A stretch of 64,000 nt of DNA from the NCBI GenBank assembly GCA_965223255.1, contig CBDCWA010000004.1:1550001-1614000 (forward strand). The letters are read 5' to 3'. Shown piece by piece: positions 9,701-17,929 of this stretch. Below the pieces are notes generated by a model. It did no database searches. It was not told where the DNA came from and saw nothing but the letters and a program-made list of their open reading frames with translations. The stretch is from CBDCWA01 sp965223255. GTDB taxonomy: Bacteria > Pseudomonadota > Alphaproteobacteria > Rhizobiales > Hyphomicrobiaceae. Every line of letters starts with the position of its first letter. Within the stretch, counting starts at the first letter, position 1. The translations under genes and the position numbers were made by a program.

Positions 9701-9825
9701 GTCTTGCAGCAACGGTTGACGACAGGCCGAAACCTCCCGCCAGCGACGATCTGTTAGGCCAACTGCAAAAACGATTGCAGGCCTTGATTGAAAAAGTTCG
9801 CCAGCTATTTGGAGGCGGACGATGA
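6775..9825 (+). CDS. Molybdenum hydroxylase large subunit fused to a C-terminal CoxG (SRPBCC) domain
   Basis: This 1016-residue protein joins two families usually encoded separately. Residues 1-812 are a xanthine-dehydrogenase-type molybdopterin subunit, with GGSFGIK, RGFGGPQ, and the catalytic glutamate at about residue 776 in LGAKGLAEGN. A Pro/Ala-rich linker follows (about 813-835). Residues 836-985 are CoxG-like (VDVPAPPSKVWQALLDPE), ending in a Lys/Gln/Leu-rich helix. It lacks the AYxCSFR loop of true CO dehydrogenase, so another heterocyclic or aromatic substrate is likely. The ATG at 6775 has AGGA upstream; an earlier in-frame ATG at 6679 lacks a site. It overlaps the FAD-subunit gene by ATGA. 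Confidence 0.9.
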   Translation: MTTTDDAIDARAPAAPKSADNRVLGRAIERLEDAALLTGAGRYADDVPTPVGALHAAAIRSSEAHAVVKRIDTAAALALPGVHHVITGEDIKALSDPFLIALKAPIDQWSLAVERVRYVGEPVALVLADDRYIAEDAADLVEIAYEKLDVVVDPLKAIQKDAPLVHQQAKSNEISAREYIYGDPEAAFASATHTIAIDVAYPRASYTPMECFVVVADYQPAENLYDVFANFQGPFSTHPVMARALRVPGANLRVRVPADSGGSFGIKLSVFPYMVLMALAAKIAGRPVKWVEDRLEHLQSASSGPNRLTKIEAAFNTDGKIDALRLDCLEDYGAYLRAPMPGPLYRMQGATTGAYDIRNLAINNRVVLTNKMPAALIRGFGGPQLYQALERLMHTIAVELKLDPLDVIRRNLIKTEQMPYRTAAGALYDSGDYAKAISIAIGDGRLDDLIQRRDAARKAGKSYGIGYACVVEPAMSNMGYLSTLIPADVRERAGPKNGAVSMVTINVDPVGSVTVTADVTVQGQGHRTALAQIVAEQLGLNPEAITVNLELDTQKDQWSIAAGTYSCRFTPGTAVAAHLAAERIRDKIARIAARQLNVRPEEIELVDGRVQAKSNPDNALPFARVVGTAHWSPVMLPENEDPALRETAVWSPPELAPPTDKDEINTSLTYGFVFDMCGVEIDPTTCEVRVDRYVSMHDAGRLLNPLIAEGQIRGAFAQGLASALYEEFIYDERGAFLSGTFADYLVPTACEVPALEVLHMESPTPLTPLGAKGLAEGNCMSTPACISNAVADALSIRDVPLPITPDRLNALISGAEPAPPAGLSVPEPVAPAGDGPALTGKGEVDVPAPPSKVWQALLDPESLKKVIPGCHTVSIVGQNHYKAEVSLGVGPIKGRFVADVELSDLVEPESAVLRGKLSGPLGNAEGRGNVNLAPKGENAAHIDYAYQVAVAGKVASVGARMLERAAGIVIGQFFSRLAATVDDRPKPPASDDLLGQLQKRLQALIEKVRQLFGGGR

Positions 9826-10655
9826 AGCCAAAGCCCTTTGATTACCTATGTCCCGAAACCGAGAGCGAAGCCGTGCAGGCCTTGCGCGAGTACGGCGAAG
9901 ACGCACGCATCATGGCCGGCGGTCAATCACTGATGGCGATGCTAAATCTCCGCCTTGTGGAACCACGCGTATTGATTGACATTTCACGACTGCGCGAACT
10001 CCAAGACATCGTCACCGATGGCGATTATTTGGTCGTCGGCGCTGGTGTCACACAAGCCAAGCTTGAGGCCTATCGGCATCTTGTGACCAAAGCACCATTC
10101 CTCGCCAAAGCTCTTCCCTGGGTCGGCCATTTTCAGACCCGCAATCGCGGTACGGTGTGCGGATCAATTGCGCATGCGGACCCAAGTTCGGAACTGCCGC
10201 TAAGCTTAGCGCTGTTGGGCGGTGACGTGATTCTAAAATCCCGCACCGGCACGCGCATCCTCAAAGCTCAGGCGTTTCAGCAGGGCATGCTGCAAACGGC
10301 ACGCCAAGGCGATGAATTGATCACGGCTGTGCGCTTTCCAATCAGCGTTGGCCAGAAGGGAACAGCATTTCGCGAGGTCTCCCGCCGCCACGGTGACTTT
10401 GCCATCGTCGCAGTCGGCGTTGTGGTGCTCGAGTCAGGTGCCTTGCGCCTTGGCGTCGGCGGCGTGGCCGATAAACCTGCAACACTTGAATTACCCGCGA
10501 CCGCCAGCCCCGACGATTATCAAGACATGATTGAAACATTTGCCTGGCAGCTCGGCGGTTTTGACGACATCCACGCAAGTGCCCGCTATCGCCGTGATTT
10601 GTTGCGCAGGCTGGGCCCACAATTGATTGCGGAGGCGAAAGCATGCGCCGCCTGA
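9822..10655 (+). CDS. Molybdenum hydroxylase FAD-binding (medium) subunit
   Basis: This 277-residue protein is a CoxM/xanthine-dehydrogenase-type FAD subunit. AGGQSLMAMLNLRL near residue 32 and RNRGTVCGSIAHADPSSELP near residue 107 are the two FAD-binding motifs of the family. It would pass electrons between the [2Fe-2S] subunit and the external acceptor. Its ATG overlaps the stop of the large-subunit gene by four bases, and it overlaps the small-subunit gene by 13 bases, so the three are translationally coupled and form one complex. Confidence 0.92.
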   Translation: MKPKPFDYLCPETESEAVQALREYGEDARIMAGGQSLMAMLNLRLVEPRVLIDISRLRELQDIVTDGDYLVVGAGVTQAKLEAYRHLVTKAPFLAKALPWVGHFQTRNRGTVCGSIAHADPSSELPLSLALLGGDVILKSRTGTRILKAQAFQQGMLQTARQGDELITAVRFPISVGQKGTAFREVSRRHGDFAIVAVGVVVLESGALRLGVGGVADKPATLELPATASPDDYQDMIETFAWQLGGFDDIHASARYRRDLLRRLGPQLIAEAKACAA

Positions 10656-11161
10656 ACAGCACTGAACATCGCAGAATAGAAATCGAGCTCAACGGACGCA
10701 AAGTCACGGGGCTTGCGACATCGCGCACTTTATTGTCCGACTTTATTCGCCACAGCCTTGGCCAAACCGGCACCCATGTCGGTTGTGAGCATGGTGTGTG
10801 CGGCTGCTGCACAGTGCTGATTGACGGTGTGGCAGCGAGATCGTGCCTCGCCCTTGCCATCCAGAATGAGGGTCGCCGCATCAAGACCGTGGAAGCTCTT
10901 TCGTCAGACGGAGCCACCCTGACGCCACTGCAAAAGGCGTTTCGCAAACACCATGCCTTACAATGTGGCTTCTGCACACCCGGCATTCTGATGTCCTTTA
11001 CCGATTACCTCTCGCGCAATCCTGACCCGACCGAAGACCAAGTCAAAGAAGTGCTGGGCGGCCATATTTGCCGTTGCACAGGTTATGCCGGTCTGATTGC
11101 AGCGATTATGGAAGCGGCGGCAGAAATGCGCCAAGCCGATAACAAAGAAGCAAGCGCATGA
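10643..11161 (+). CDS. Molybdenum hydroxylase [2Fe-2S] small subunit
   Basis: This 172-residue protein carries both iron-sulfur clusters of the hydroxylase. The plant-ferredoxin-type site is CEHGVCGCC with a later cysteine in RSCLAL. The second, helical-domain cluster uses CGFC and CRCTGY. It delivers electrons from the molybdenum centre to the FAD subunit. GGAGGCG sits just before its ATG inside the end of the medium-subunit gene. The next gene starts at its stop codon with an ATGA overlap, so the operon continues into the metallo-hydrolase. Confidence 0.93.
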   Translation: MRRLNSTEHRRIEIELNGRKVTGLATSRTLLSDFIRHSLGQTGTHVGCEHGVCGCCTVLIDGVAARSCLALAIQNEGRRIKTVEALSSDGATLTPLQKAFRKHHALQCGFCTPGILMSFTDYLSRNPDPTEDQVKEVLGGHICRCTGYAGLIAAIMEAAAEMRQADNKEASA

Positions 11162-12186
11162 CAGAAAGCCCTCTACAAACCGCATCACAACCGACAGCCC
11201 CCGTCGAAGTGGCCGAAGGCATCTTCCGTATCGATGTCCAAGTCCCCTTTCGCGGCCTGCGCCAAGTCAACCTGTGGCTGCTCAAAGACGGTGCAGGCTG
11301 GACCATGATCGATTGCGGCTGGGGCGACAAAAAAACCCGCGATGCGATAGAGTATGCTTGGCAGAGCGTGCTCGCCGGCAATCCCCTTACCCGCCTGATT
11401 GTGACCCATTTTCATCCTGACCACATGGGCAATTGCCGTTGGATATGTGAGCGTTGGGGTCTGATGCCCCAATTGACTCAGACGGAATGGCTTGCAGCCC
11501 AACTTGCCGTTCGCTCGCTCTATTCCGATAGCGTCGAGCAGCGTTTGGCATTCTTTACCTTCAATGGTCTCGACAAAGAACTATTGGAAACATTTCAATC
11601 CGGATGGCTGCTATACCGCGATGGTGTCGAAATCGCTGACAATTATCATCGCCTGCAATCAAATGACGTCCTGACCATTGATGGCACCTCCTGGCGGGTC
11701 ATCATCGGCGCGGGTCATTCTCCCGAAATGGCAACGCTATTTTGCGCGGATCGCAACATTTACATTTCCGGCGACCAGATGCTGCCAACAATTACCTCCA
11801 ACGTGTCGGTCTTTCCCTGGGAACCATACGCCGATCCACTAACAGAATTTCTGTCATCCGCCGAACTGATTGCCAAGGAAGTCCCCGATGACGCGCTGGT
11901 TTTGCCATCACATCGCGATCCCTTTATCGGCGCCAAGCGTCGCGCGCAGGAGCTCCGTGTGCATCACGCTGAGCGTTTGGACGAGGTGCGTGGAATTCTA
12001 AGGCGGCATGGCCAAGTCGCGGCCGGCGAATGCCTGGACGAGTTATTCAAGCGCCAACTCGATGGCCATCAGGTGAGCTTTGCCATGGGCGAGGCTCTGG
12101 CACATTTCAATCATCTGGTTCTAAAAGGCGAAATCCAACGAACAATCGGCTCGGACGGTGTAAGCCGTTTCAAATTCATAACATAA
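11158..12186 (+). CDS. MBL-fold metallo-hydrolase
   Basis: This 342-residue protein is a metallo-beta-lactamase-fold hydrolase. THFHPDHMGN near residue 82 is the HxHxDH metal motif. GAGHSPEM and SGDQ supply the further ligands and LPSHRDPF the distal histidine. The fold hydrolyses thioesters, lactones or similar bonds. The C-terminal third, after about residue 255, is the helical extension seen in BLACT-like members. It starts by ATGA overlap with the Mo-hydroxylase small subunit and is followed after 44 bases by an enol-lactonase-like gene. It is therefore probably a catabolic thioesterase or lactonase, though the substrate is not known. Confidence 0.88.
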   Translation: MTESPLQTASQPTAPVEVAEGIFRIDVQVPFRGLRQVNLWLLKDGAGWTMIDCGWGDKKTRDAIEYAWQSVLAGNPLTRLIVTHFHPDHMGNCRWICERWGLMPQLTQTEWLAAQLAVRSLYSDSVEQRLAFFTFNGLDKELLETFQSGWLLYRDGVEIADNYHRLQSNDVLTIDGTSWRVIIGAGHSPEMATLFCADRNIYISGDQMLPTITSNVSVFPWEPYADPLTEFLSSAELIAKEVPDDALVLPSHRDPFIGAKRRAQELRVHHAERLDEVRGILRRHGQVAAGECLDELFKRQLDGHQVSFAMGEALAHFNHLVLKGEIQRTIGSDGVSRFKFIT

Positions 12187-12230
12187 AGTGTCATTTGGCA
12201 AATGGCATTAGACCGATCAGGAGGACATCA

Positions 12231-13022
12231 ATGGAAGTGAAAGCAAACGGTGTCGCATTCAACTGCGTGGTTGAAGGTAAAGAGGGCGCGCCCTGGATCA
12301 CCTTCTCGCACGCCCTTGCGAACAATCTCACCCTTTGGGACGACGTCGTTGCGACCTTGAAGGATCGATTTCGCATCCTGCGCTATGACCACCGTGGACA
12401 TGGCCAGAGCCAACCCGTCGAAGGTCCTTATACCTTTCCGATGTTGCTTGATGATGTCCTTGCGATTTGGGCAGAACTTGATGTCAATCAGAGCCATTGG
12501 GTCGGCCTGTCGATCGGCGGCATGATCGGCTATGGCCTCGGCATTCATCATCCAAACCGTCTGTTATCGATTGTGGCCTGCGATTCGCGGCCCGATGCCC
12601 CGCCCGATTACGCAGCATATTTCCAATACCGCATCGACACGGCCCGTGACAAAGGCATGGAAGGTTTGGTTGAACCGACAATCGAGCGTTGGTTTACGCC
12701 CGAGTTCCGGGAAAAAAATCCACCGATCCTGGATAAAGTCCGCGATATGATCCGCACCACCAGCCAGATGGGTCATGAGGGGAACTGCGAAGCATTAAAG
12801 ACATTGGCCTATGGGCCAGACCTTCACAAAATCCCTGTTCCAACCTTGGTCCTCGGCGGCGCCAAAGATAAAGGCGCACCACCCGAAGCGCTCAAGGAAG
12901 CGGCGGAAAAAATCCCCAATGCCGAGCATCTGATTATTCCCGAGGCGGGTCATATTACAGCGCTTGAGAACCCGCCGGCTTTTCATGCGGCTCTCAAGAC
13001 ATGGTTCGACAAGCATGGCTAA
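12231..13022 (+). CDS. Alpha/beta hydrolase, 3-oxoadipate enol-lactonase-like
   Basis: This 263-residue alpha/beta hydrolase resembles PcaD-type enol-lactonases in length and pattern. DHRGHGQSQ lies near residue 50, GLSIGGMIG holds the nucleophilic serine near residue 90, GGAKDKGAPPE the acid, and EAGHITALENP the histidine. An AGGAGG site lies 6 bases before the ATG at 12231; longer in-frame starts overlap the upstream gene and lack a site. It is the last gene of the operon that begins with the Mo-hydroxylase, fitting hydrolysis of a ring-opened or lactone intermediate. Other esterase activities are possible. Confidence 0.87.
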   Translation: MEVKANGVAFNCVVEGKEGAPWITFSHALANNLTLWDDVVATLKDRFRILRYDHRGHGQSQPVEGPYTFPMLLDDVLAIWAELDVNQSHWVGLSIGGMIGYGLGIHHPNRLLSIVACDSRPDAPPDYAAYFQYRIDTARDKGMEGLVEPTIERWFTPEFREKNPPILDKVRDMIRTTSQMGHEGNCEALKTLAYGPDLHKIPVPTLVLGGAKDKGAPPEALKEAAEKIPNAEHLIIPEAGHITALENPPAFHAALKTWFDKHG

Positions 13023-13077
13023 CGGGCGATAATGTCGGCATTACTTGGCAAGCCGCGAAGCCCTTTGGCACGGGCGA

Positions 13078-14187
13078 CTAAACCGCTAAATCCTCCGCCA
13101 TTTCGGGCCAGGCGTCGGCGTTGACAAAAACCTGGCCTTCCATCAGCCGTCGGGCGGTGCGGATAAACCCGATTCCCCTGATATTGGGATTGTCACGGTT
13201 GCCGTCGAATTCGATCACCGTTGCAAGCGTACCCACCGGATGCTCGATATCAATGGTCTGGCGCCGATCGCCTGTCACTCTTGCCAAACCCTCGAGCACG
13301 GTGCCCCTCTGAATAGCCGCAGCCGCCAGACATTGACTGCCGACCAGTGGAAATGTGCGGTGGCATTTGTGCGGCACCATGTAGCGCGCATTGATACTGC
13401 CGCCTGAGCGCGCTTTTGAAACGATACAGAACTTCGGCACCACGCTGCCAGTCGGATCACCGAGGCCCATTTTATGAGAGGCTGCCACGCGCACCTGTTC
13501 CAGCTTTTCGAAGAACGCTTTATTCGCATCGATCTGATCGGGGCTTTCATAGCCAGAAAGTCCCATTTGCTCGGCACGCGTGATAATCATCGGAATTGCG
13601 GCATCAACGCACGACACCTCCACCCCCTCGATTGTATCTATGGCATTGCCTGTTGGCAGCAATGCGCCGGTCCGCGTTCCAACCAGGTTTGTAAAGAACA
13701 ATTGGATCGGCGCTGCCGTACCCGGCACGCCATCGATCGCCACGTCACCCTCGTAGGTAATTTTGCCGCCAGGCGTCTGAATGACAGCCTCGATAATAGC
13801 GTTGGTATTAACATTGAAGATGCGGATCTTAGTTTCGGGATCTTGGGTTGCGACCATGCCGGTCTCGATAGCAAAGGGACCAACCGCTGAGGTGAGATTG
13901 CCGCAATTCGGCTTAAAGTCGACCCGCGCTTCATCGATGATCACTTGACCGAACAAAAAATCGACATCCGCATCAGAGCGCGATGACGGACCAACCATCG
14001 CTGTCTTGCTGGTCAACCAGTCTGCCCCGCCAAGGCCATCGATTTGGCGATCATCCGGCGAGCCCATCACGGCCAACAGGAAGCGTTCCAGCGCATCGTG
14101 GTCATCAGGTACTTCAGACAACCGGAAGTAAGGACCCTTTGACGTCCCACCTCGCATTAACGTGCAAGGCACAGCAATCTGGCTCAT
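13078..14187 (-). CDS. PrpF-family isomerase, 4-oxalomesaconate tautomerase-like
   Basis: This 369-residue protein is a PrpF-family protein. MRGGTSKGPYF near residue 11 is the family hallmark and PNCGN at residues 93-97 holds a catalytic cysteine. The family has the diaminopimelate-epimerase fold. It includes PrpF (methylaconitate isomerase) and GalD (4-oxalomesaconate tautomerase of gallate/protocatechuate breakdown). No prpC, prpD or acnD genes are near, while aromatic-pathway genes are, so a tautomerase role is preferred. AGAGGACGTC precedes the ATG. It is the last gene of a three-gene run after the cupin and rhodanese genes. Confidence 0.85.
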   Translation of the reverse strand: MSQIAVPCTLMRGGTSKGPYFRLSEVPDDHDALERFLLAVMGSPDDRQIDGLGGADWLTSKTAMVGPSSRSDADVDFLFGQVIIDEARVDFKPNCGNLTSAVGPFAIETGMVATQDPETKIRIFNVNTNAIIEAVIQTPGGKITYEGDVAIDGVPGTAAPIQLFFTNLVGTRTGALLPTGNAIDTIEGVEVSCVDAAIPMIITRAEQMGLSGYESPDQIDANKAFFEKLEQVRVAASHKMGLGDPTGSVVPKFCIVSKARSGGSINARYMVPHKCHRTFPLVGSQCLAAAAIQRGTVLEGLARVTGDRRQTIDIEHPVGTLATVIEFDGNRDNPNIRGIGFIRTARRLMEGQVFVNADAWPEMAEDLAV

Positions 14188-14228
14188 GACGTCCTCTTCG
14201 TCAGTTGGACCGCACCCGCGGCCGGATA

Positions 14229-15845
14229 TTACACAATCGGAATAGCCCTAAACTTGAGCACACCTTCCGCCTCGACCTTGGCCAAAAGCTCCTCGGAGCC
14301 AGCCAGATAAATCCGCATTGCCTGATCGCGCTCAGGACCTTCAGCAAGTTCCGAAGGCTTCATGACGATATCATCGGGCCTGTCAGCCAGCCGCGTAAGA
14401 TCCCTGGACAGCTCGTAACCCGCGGCCTGCCACGCTGCCGTTCCGCCTTCGAGTACGACAACGCGGCCGGGAAATTCGACCTCATCACCCGCCGCATAGG
14501 TTGCTAGTCGACCGTCTTCCGAGGTCAGAGCGATCATCTCCGCGGGCGGCAATGTCGCCAACAACTTGCGAAGCCTCTGGCGAACAGCAGACCAAGCCCC
14601 CTCGATATGGCCCTGGCGATAGGCCCTGCTGCTCGCAAGATCGATCACGCTTACGCGACCTGCGTCGATTAATTCGCGCAACTCTGACGGGCTTATGGTG
14701 TCTACCGTGTCCGGGAACGCAGGCAGCGTGGGCTCGAACGCATCTGTCACCACATCGAAGCCGCCATCGTTGATCCGCGCGACGAAAACATCGCGGCATC
14801 CCATTCTCTTGAGCCATAACGCAACACCGCTGGCACGAACCCCGTCATCGTCGCTCACCACAATTCGCGCGCCTTGTGTCGCCAATTGCATGTCGAGCGT
14901 TTGGACCAACTGGCCACCAGCAACATGACGCGCGCCAGAGATATGACCAAGCTTGAAGTCCCGAGCGTCGCGAATATCGAAAATGACAGTCGTCCGACTT
15001 TGATCGACGATATAGCTTTCGAGCATTGCTGCATCCACCACGTCGATTTCGGCGCATTGGCGAATACGGGCGGCACGCTCAAGCGGTGCGCCAGAGGTTA
15101 CTCGCGTCGACTGGTCCAGCGCCGAACGCGCCGCACCCTTTTCGACATCGCGGCCTGAAAGCTGCCAGCCCATAGTGCCGTCTCTGAGCGCCAAAACGGT
15201 CCCCACATAGCCGCTATCTATCAACGACTGTGCACCCACCAATCCCCGCGTTCGCCCGGCGCAATTGATGACCAACTTCTGGCCATCCATCGCGACAGCC
15301 GGCGCATGGTCCACAAGTTCGGCGCCAGGACAGCTCATCGCGCCGGGGATACAACCGTTTTGATATTCGTTGAACGGGCGGCAATCGAGAACCACCACGC
15401 AGCCTGCGGTCTTTAGCGCCTCCAACTCGTGGGCTTGAATTTCAGGAATCGCAAGTTCGCGATGCGCATAAACACCTAGCGCCTTGCTCGGTGTATTCAG
15501 CCCATCGTAGACCTCGAGCCCTTGCGCCTGCCAGGCGGCAATGCCGCCTGTCAAAATCGACACGTCGGTATAGCCAATCTCGGCCAGCCTCTTGCCGGCA
15601 TGCGCGCCCGCACCATCACCCGCATCATCGTAAACCACAATCGGCGTCGCAAGGCGCGGCACCAGCAATCCAATCCCAAGTTCAAGCCGGCTCAACGGCA
15701 ACGAACTTGCAGTCAGCAAATGACCATCACCGAACCGCCCTTCTTCGCGGAGATCCAGAACGGCAAGTTCGCTTGTCGCAGCTGTAAGGCGCACAAACAG
15801 GTCGGCCGGTTTGATCTGCCTCAGCCTCCCAACCAATTCCGTCAT
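14229..15845 (-). CDS. Four-domain rhodanese protein with a single active-site cysteine
   Basis: This 538-residue protein holds four rhodanese domains, at about residues 10-115, 135-235, 275-370 and 395-485. Only the second has a cysteine in the active loop (NCAGRTRG). The others have aspartate or serine in that position (YDDAGDGAG, VSDDDGVRA, LTSEDGRLA). Each keeps a fold signature such as GGIAAWQAQG or GGTAAWQAAG. The role is probably sulfane-sulfur transfer by one active domain, with the rest structural or binding. The ATG at 15845 begins the first domain. The cupin gene ends 19 bases upstream, so the two are probably cotranscribed. Confidence 0.86.
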   Translation of the reverse strand: MTELVGRLRQIKPADLFVRLTAATSELAVLDLREEGRFGDGHLLTASSLPLSRLELGIGLLVPRLATPIVVYDDAGDGAGAHAGKRLAEIGYTDVSILTGGIAAWQAQGLEVYDGLNTPSKALGVYAHRELAIPEIQAHELEALKTAGCVVVLDCRPFNEYQNGCIPGAMSCPGAELVDHAPAVAMDGQKLVINCAGRTRGLVGAQSLIDSGYVGTVLALRDGTMGWQLSGRDVEKGAARSALDQSTRVTSGAPLERAARIRQCAEIDVVDAAMLESYIVDQSRTTVIFDIRDARDFKLGHISGARHVAGGQLVQTLDMQLATQGARIVVSDDDGVRASGVALWLKRMGCRDVFVARINDGGFDVVTDAFEPTLPAFPDTVDTISPSELRELIDAGRVSVIDLASSRAYRQGHIEGAWSAVRQRLRKLLATLPPAEMIALTSEDGRLATYAAGDEVEFPGRVVVLEGGTAAWQAAGYELSRDLTRLADRPDDIVMKPSELAEGPERDQAMRIYLAGSEELLAKVEAEGVLKFRAIPIV

Positions 15846-15864
15846 ACTAAACCGCCCTAACGCG

Positions 15865-16398
15865 CTACAGACGATTACCAACCTTTACGGTTTCTTCTTC
15901 GGGGTTAAAGACCAAAGTCTCAATCGTATTGAGGTCCGTACCGGTCACTCGAACAAACCGACTACCATCGGAAATATGAATCGAATGGATTTGCTTGGGC
16001 TCGAATTTGCCAGCCATACCCGGATCAAGTCGGAAGGTCTGATCTTCCTCAATCCGCGCCTTGCCGTCTTCACTGCCATCATCCATACGCTGCCAGGTCG
16101 TCATGATGGTATGTCCGGCGGCTTGCCCGTAGATCGCCCAAGAGTCCCCGTGATCATGCGGCGGCCCAAATTTGCCATCAACGTAAATGTGCACCAACAC
16201 GTTGAACTGCGTTTCAGGGCATCTGTACACGGTTCGAATACCAGGCTCGGCATTCGGCCCACAATAGGCGGCAATAAACGCCTCATCCTTCAGCAGGGTC
16301 TCCAATTTGGATCGGACTTTATCCCGGCCCTGAGCGTTTCCTTCCTGTGCTAGGATCGTGCGCGTTTCGTCACAAAATTCCTCAAGTGAATATCCCAC
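15865..16398 (-). CDS. Cupin protein, cysteine-dioxygenase-like
   Basis: This 177-residue single-domain cupin has PPHDHGDSWAIYGQAAGH at about residues 79-96 with the H-x-H metal ligands, and QIHSIHISDG carrying the third histidine. It resembles the predicted metal-dependent enzymes related to cysteine dioxygenase; thiol dioxygenase activity is possible but not shown. The GTG at 16398 is preferred because AAAGGAGAGAG lies just upstream, whereas an in-frame ATG at 16461 has no such site. It heads a run with the rhodanese and PrpF genes, tying it to sulfur or ring-acid metabolism. Confidence 0.8.
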   Translation of the reverse strand: MGYSLEEFCDETRTILAQEGNAQGRDKVRSKLETLLKDEAFIAAYCGPNAEPGIRTVYRCPETQFNVLVHIYVDGKFGPPHDHGDSWAIYGQAAGHTIMTTWQRMDDGSEDGKARIEEDQTFRLDPGMAGKFEPKQIHSIHISDGSRFVRVTGTDLNTIETLVFNPEEETVKVGNRL

Positions 16399-16651
16399 CT
16401 TACTCTCTCCTTTACCTGGCGCACCGGGCTGCGCTGCGTTGCAACGCCGCACGCCGATCATTGATCACACCTGAACTTGTTTTGCCCAAACATTCGGACT
16501 AATGCAATAACGCTTCCTAAGACCGCTCTCGATGGGCAAGAGATTTCGCCATTGGTCCCATCCCCGCATAATGGATCTACGGCCACTGGCGGTACTTCGC
16601 CCTTCGGTCACGTCAACAGCGGTCGAACAAAGTCAGCCCAATGAGGTCAAA

Positions 16652-17887
16652 ATGGGTGTACTGGACGGAATTCGCATTGTCGACTTTGCCCGCATTTTGG
16701 CTGGCCCTTGGGCCACACAGCTATTGGGCGACCTTGGCGCTGAAATCATCAAAGTGGAGCGGCCTGGAACCGGCGACGATACCCGCGGTTGGGGCCCCCC
16801 GTTTCTCAGCGATCCCGACGGCTATCCCTTATCGGATGCCTCATATTTTTGTTGTACCAACCGCAACAAAAAATCCATCGTGGTTGATATCAATAAGCCC
16901 GAAGGCGGCGATGTCGTCAAAAAACTGATCGCCAAATCAGACATTGTGATCGAAAATTTCAAGGTCGGCGGCCTCGCCAAATACGGCCTCGACTATCAAT
17001 CCCTGAAAGCGGTCAAGCCAGATCTCATCTACTGCTCGATCACCGGCTTCGGCCAGGACGGACCGCGTGCCGAACAGGCTGGTTATGACTTGCTCATTCA
17101 GGGCATGGGTGGGCTGATGAGCATTACAGGCAAACCGGATGGCGAACCTGGCGGCGGCCCGGTCAAAGTCGGTGTCGCTCTTGTCGACGTGATAACCGGC
17201 CTCTACGCGTCATCAGCAATCCTTGCCGCCCTTCGTCACCGCGATGCAACCGGCGAGGGCCAGCATATAGACCTGGCGCTCATGGATTGCATTGTAGCCG
17301 CGTTGGCAAATCAATCGCACGCATATTTGCAGAACGGAACGGTACCACCCCGCCTTGGCAACGCGCACCCAAGCATTGCTCCTTACGAATCATTTCCGAC
17401 CGCGGATGGCCACATCATGCTGGCGATCGGCAACGACATACAGTTCCGGCGGTTCTGCGATCTGACTGGCCTTAGCGATCTCGCCGATGATCCCAAATAC
17501 GCCACAAACCGAGCGCGCGTCGACAATCGCAAGGTGCTCATTCCCATGCTATGCGAAACCTTGGCGGCTAAGCCGTCGAACGACTGGATCGAGCTTTTTC
17601 AAGCCAATGCCGTTCCATGCGGACCGATCAACAACCTCGACGCGGTTTTCGATGATCCTCAAATCAAGCACCGTGCCATAGCCCAGCGTTTGCCACATGC
17701 TGCGGCGGGCTCTGTTGCAACCGTCGCCAATCCCATCAATTTCTCTGAGACACCGACTGAGTATCGCCTGGGCCCGCCGACACTCGGCGCGCACACCCAC
17801 GAAGTGCTGACCGATATTCTGGGCCTCGGCAAAGACGACATTGCGGCCTTAAGTAAATCCGGCGCGGTGGAACTGGAAAAATCCTAG
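16652..17887 (+). CDS. CaiB/BaiF-family (class III) CoA transferase
   Basis: This 411-residue protein is a type III CoA transferase. GVLDGIRIVDFARILAGPW is the usual opening, EIIKVERPGTGDDTRGWGPP follows, and the catalytic aspartate is expected in IDLALMDCIVAAL. These enzymes swap CoA between carboxylic acids and so activate a substrate for further breakdown. The ATG at 16652 follows GAGGTC; a longer in-frame start at 16532 adds 40 residues unlike the family. It is divergent from the cupin gene (about 250 bases) and convergent with the outer-membrane protein gene. Confidence 0.9.
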   Translation: MGVLDGIRIVDFARILAGPWATQLLGDLGAEIIKVERPGTGDDTRGWGPPFLSDPDGYPLSDASYFCCTNRNKKSIVVDINKPEGGDVVKKLIAKSDIVIENFKVGGLAKYGLDYQSLKAVKPDLIYCSITGFGQDGPRAEQAGYDLLIQGMGGLMSITGKPDGEPGGGPVKVGVALVDVITGLYASSAILAALRHRDATGEGQHIDLALMDCIVAALANQSHAYLQNGTVPPRLGNAHPSIAPYESFPTADGHIMLAIGNDIQFRRFCDLTGLSDLADDPKYATNRARVDNRKVLIPMLCETLAAKPSNDWIELFQANAVPCGPINNLDAVFDDPQIKHRAIAQRLPHAAAGSVATVANPINFSETPTEYRLGPPTLGAHTHEVLTDILGLGKDDIAALSKSGAVELEKS

Positions 17888-17929
17888 CTCACCCAGCCCG
17901 CACAAACAGTCATGAGGACTTAAGCCCGC

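Noticed and set aside
6775..9825. Identification of the Mo-hydroxylase as a carbon monoxide dehydrogenase
   Set aside because: The form I loop AYxCSFR is absent; the loop here reads RGFGGPQ, as in other hydroxylases.
15865..16398. Naming the cupin as a cysteine dioxygenase
   Set aside because: Only the general metal-binding pattern is seen; specificity residues cannot be judged without alignment.
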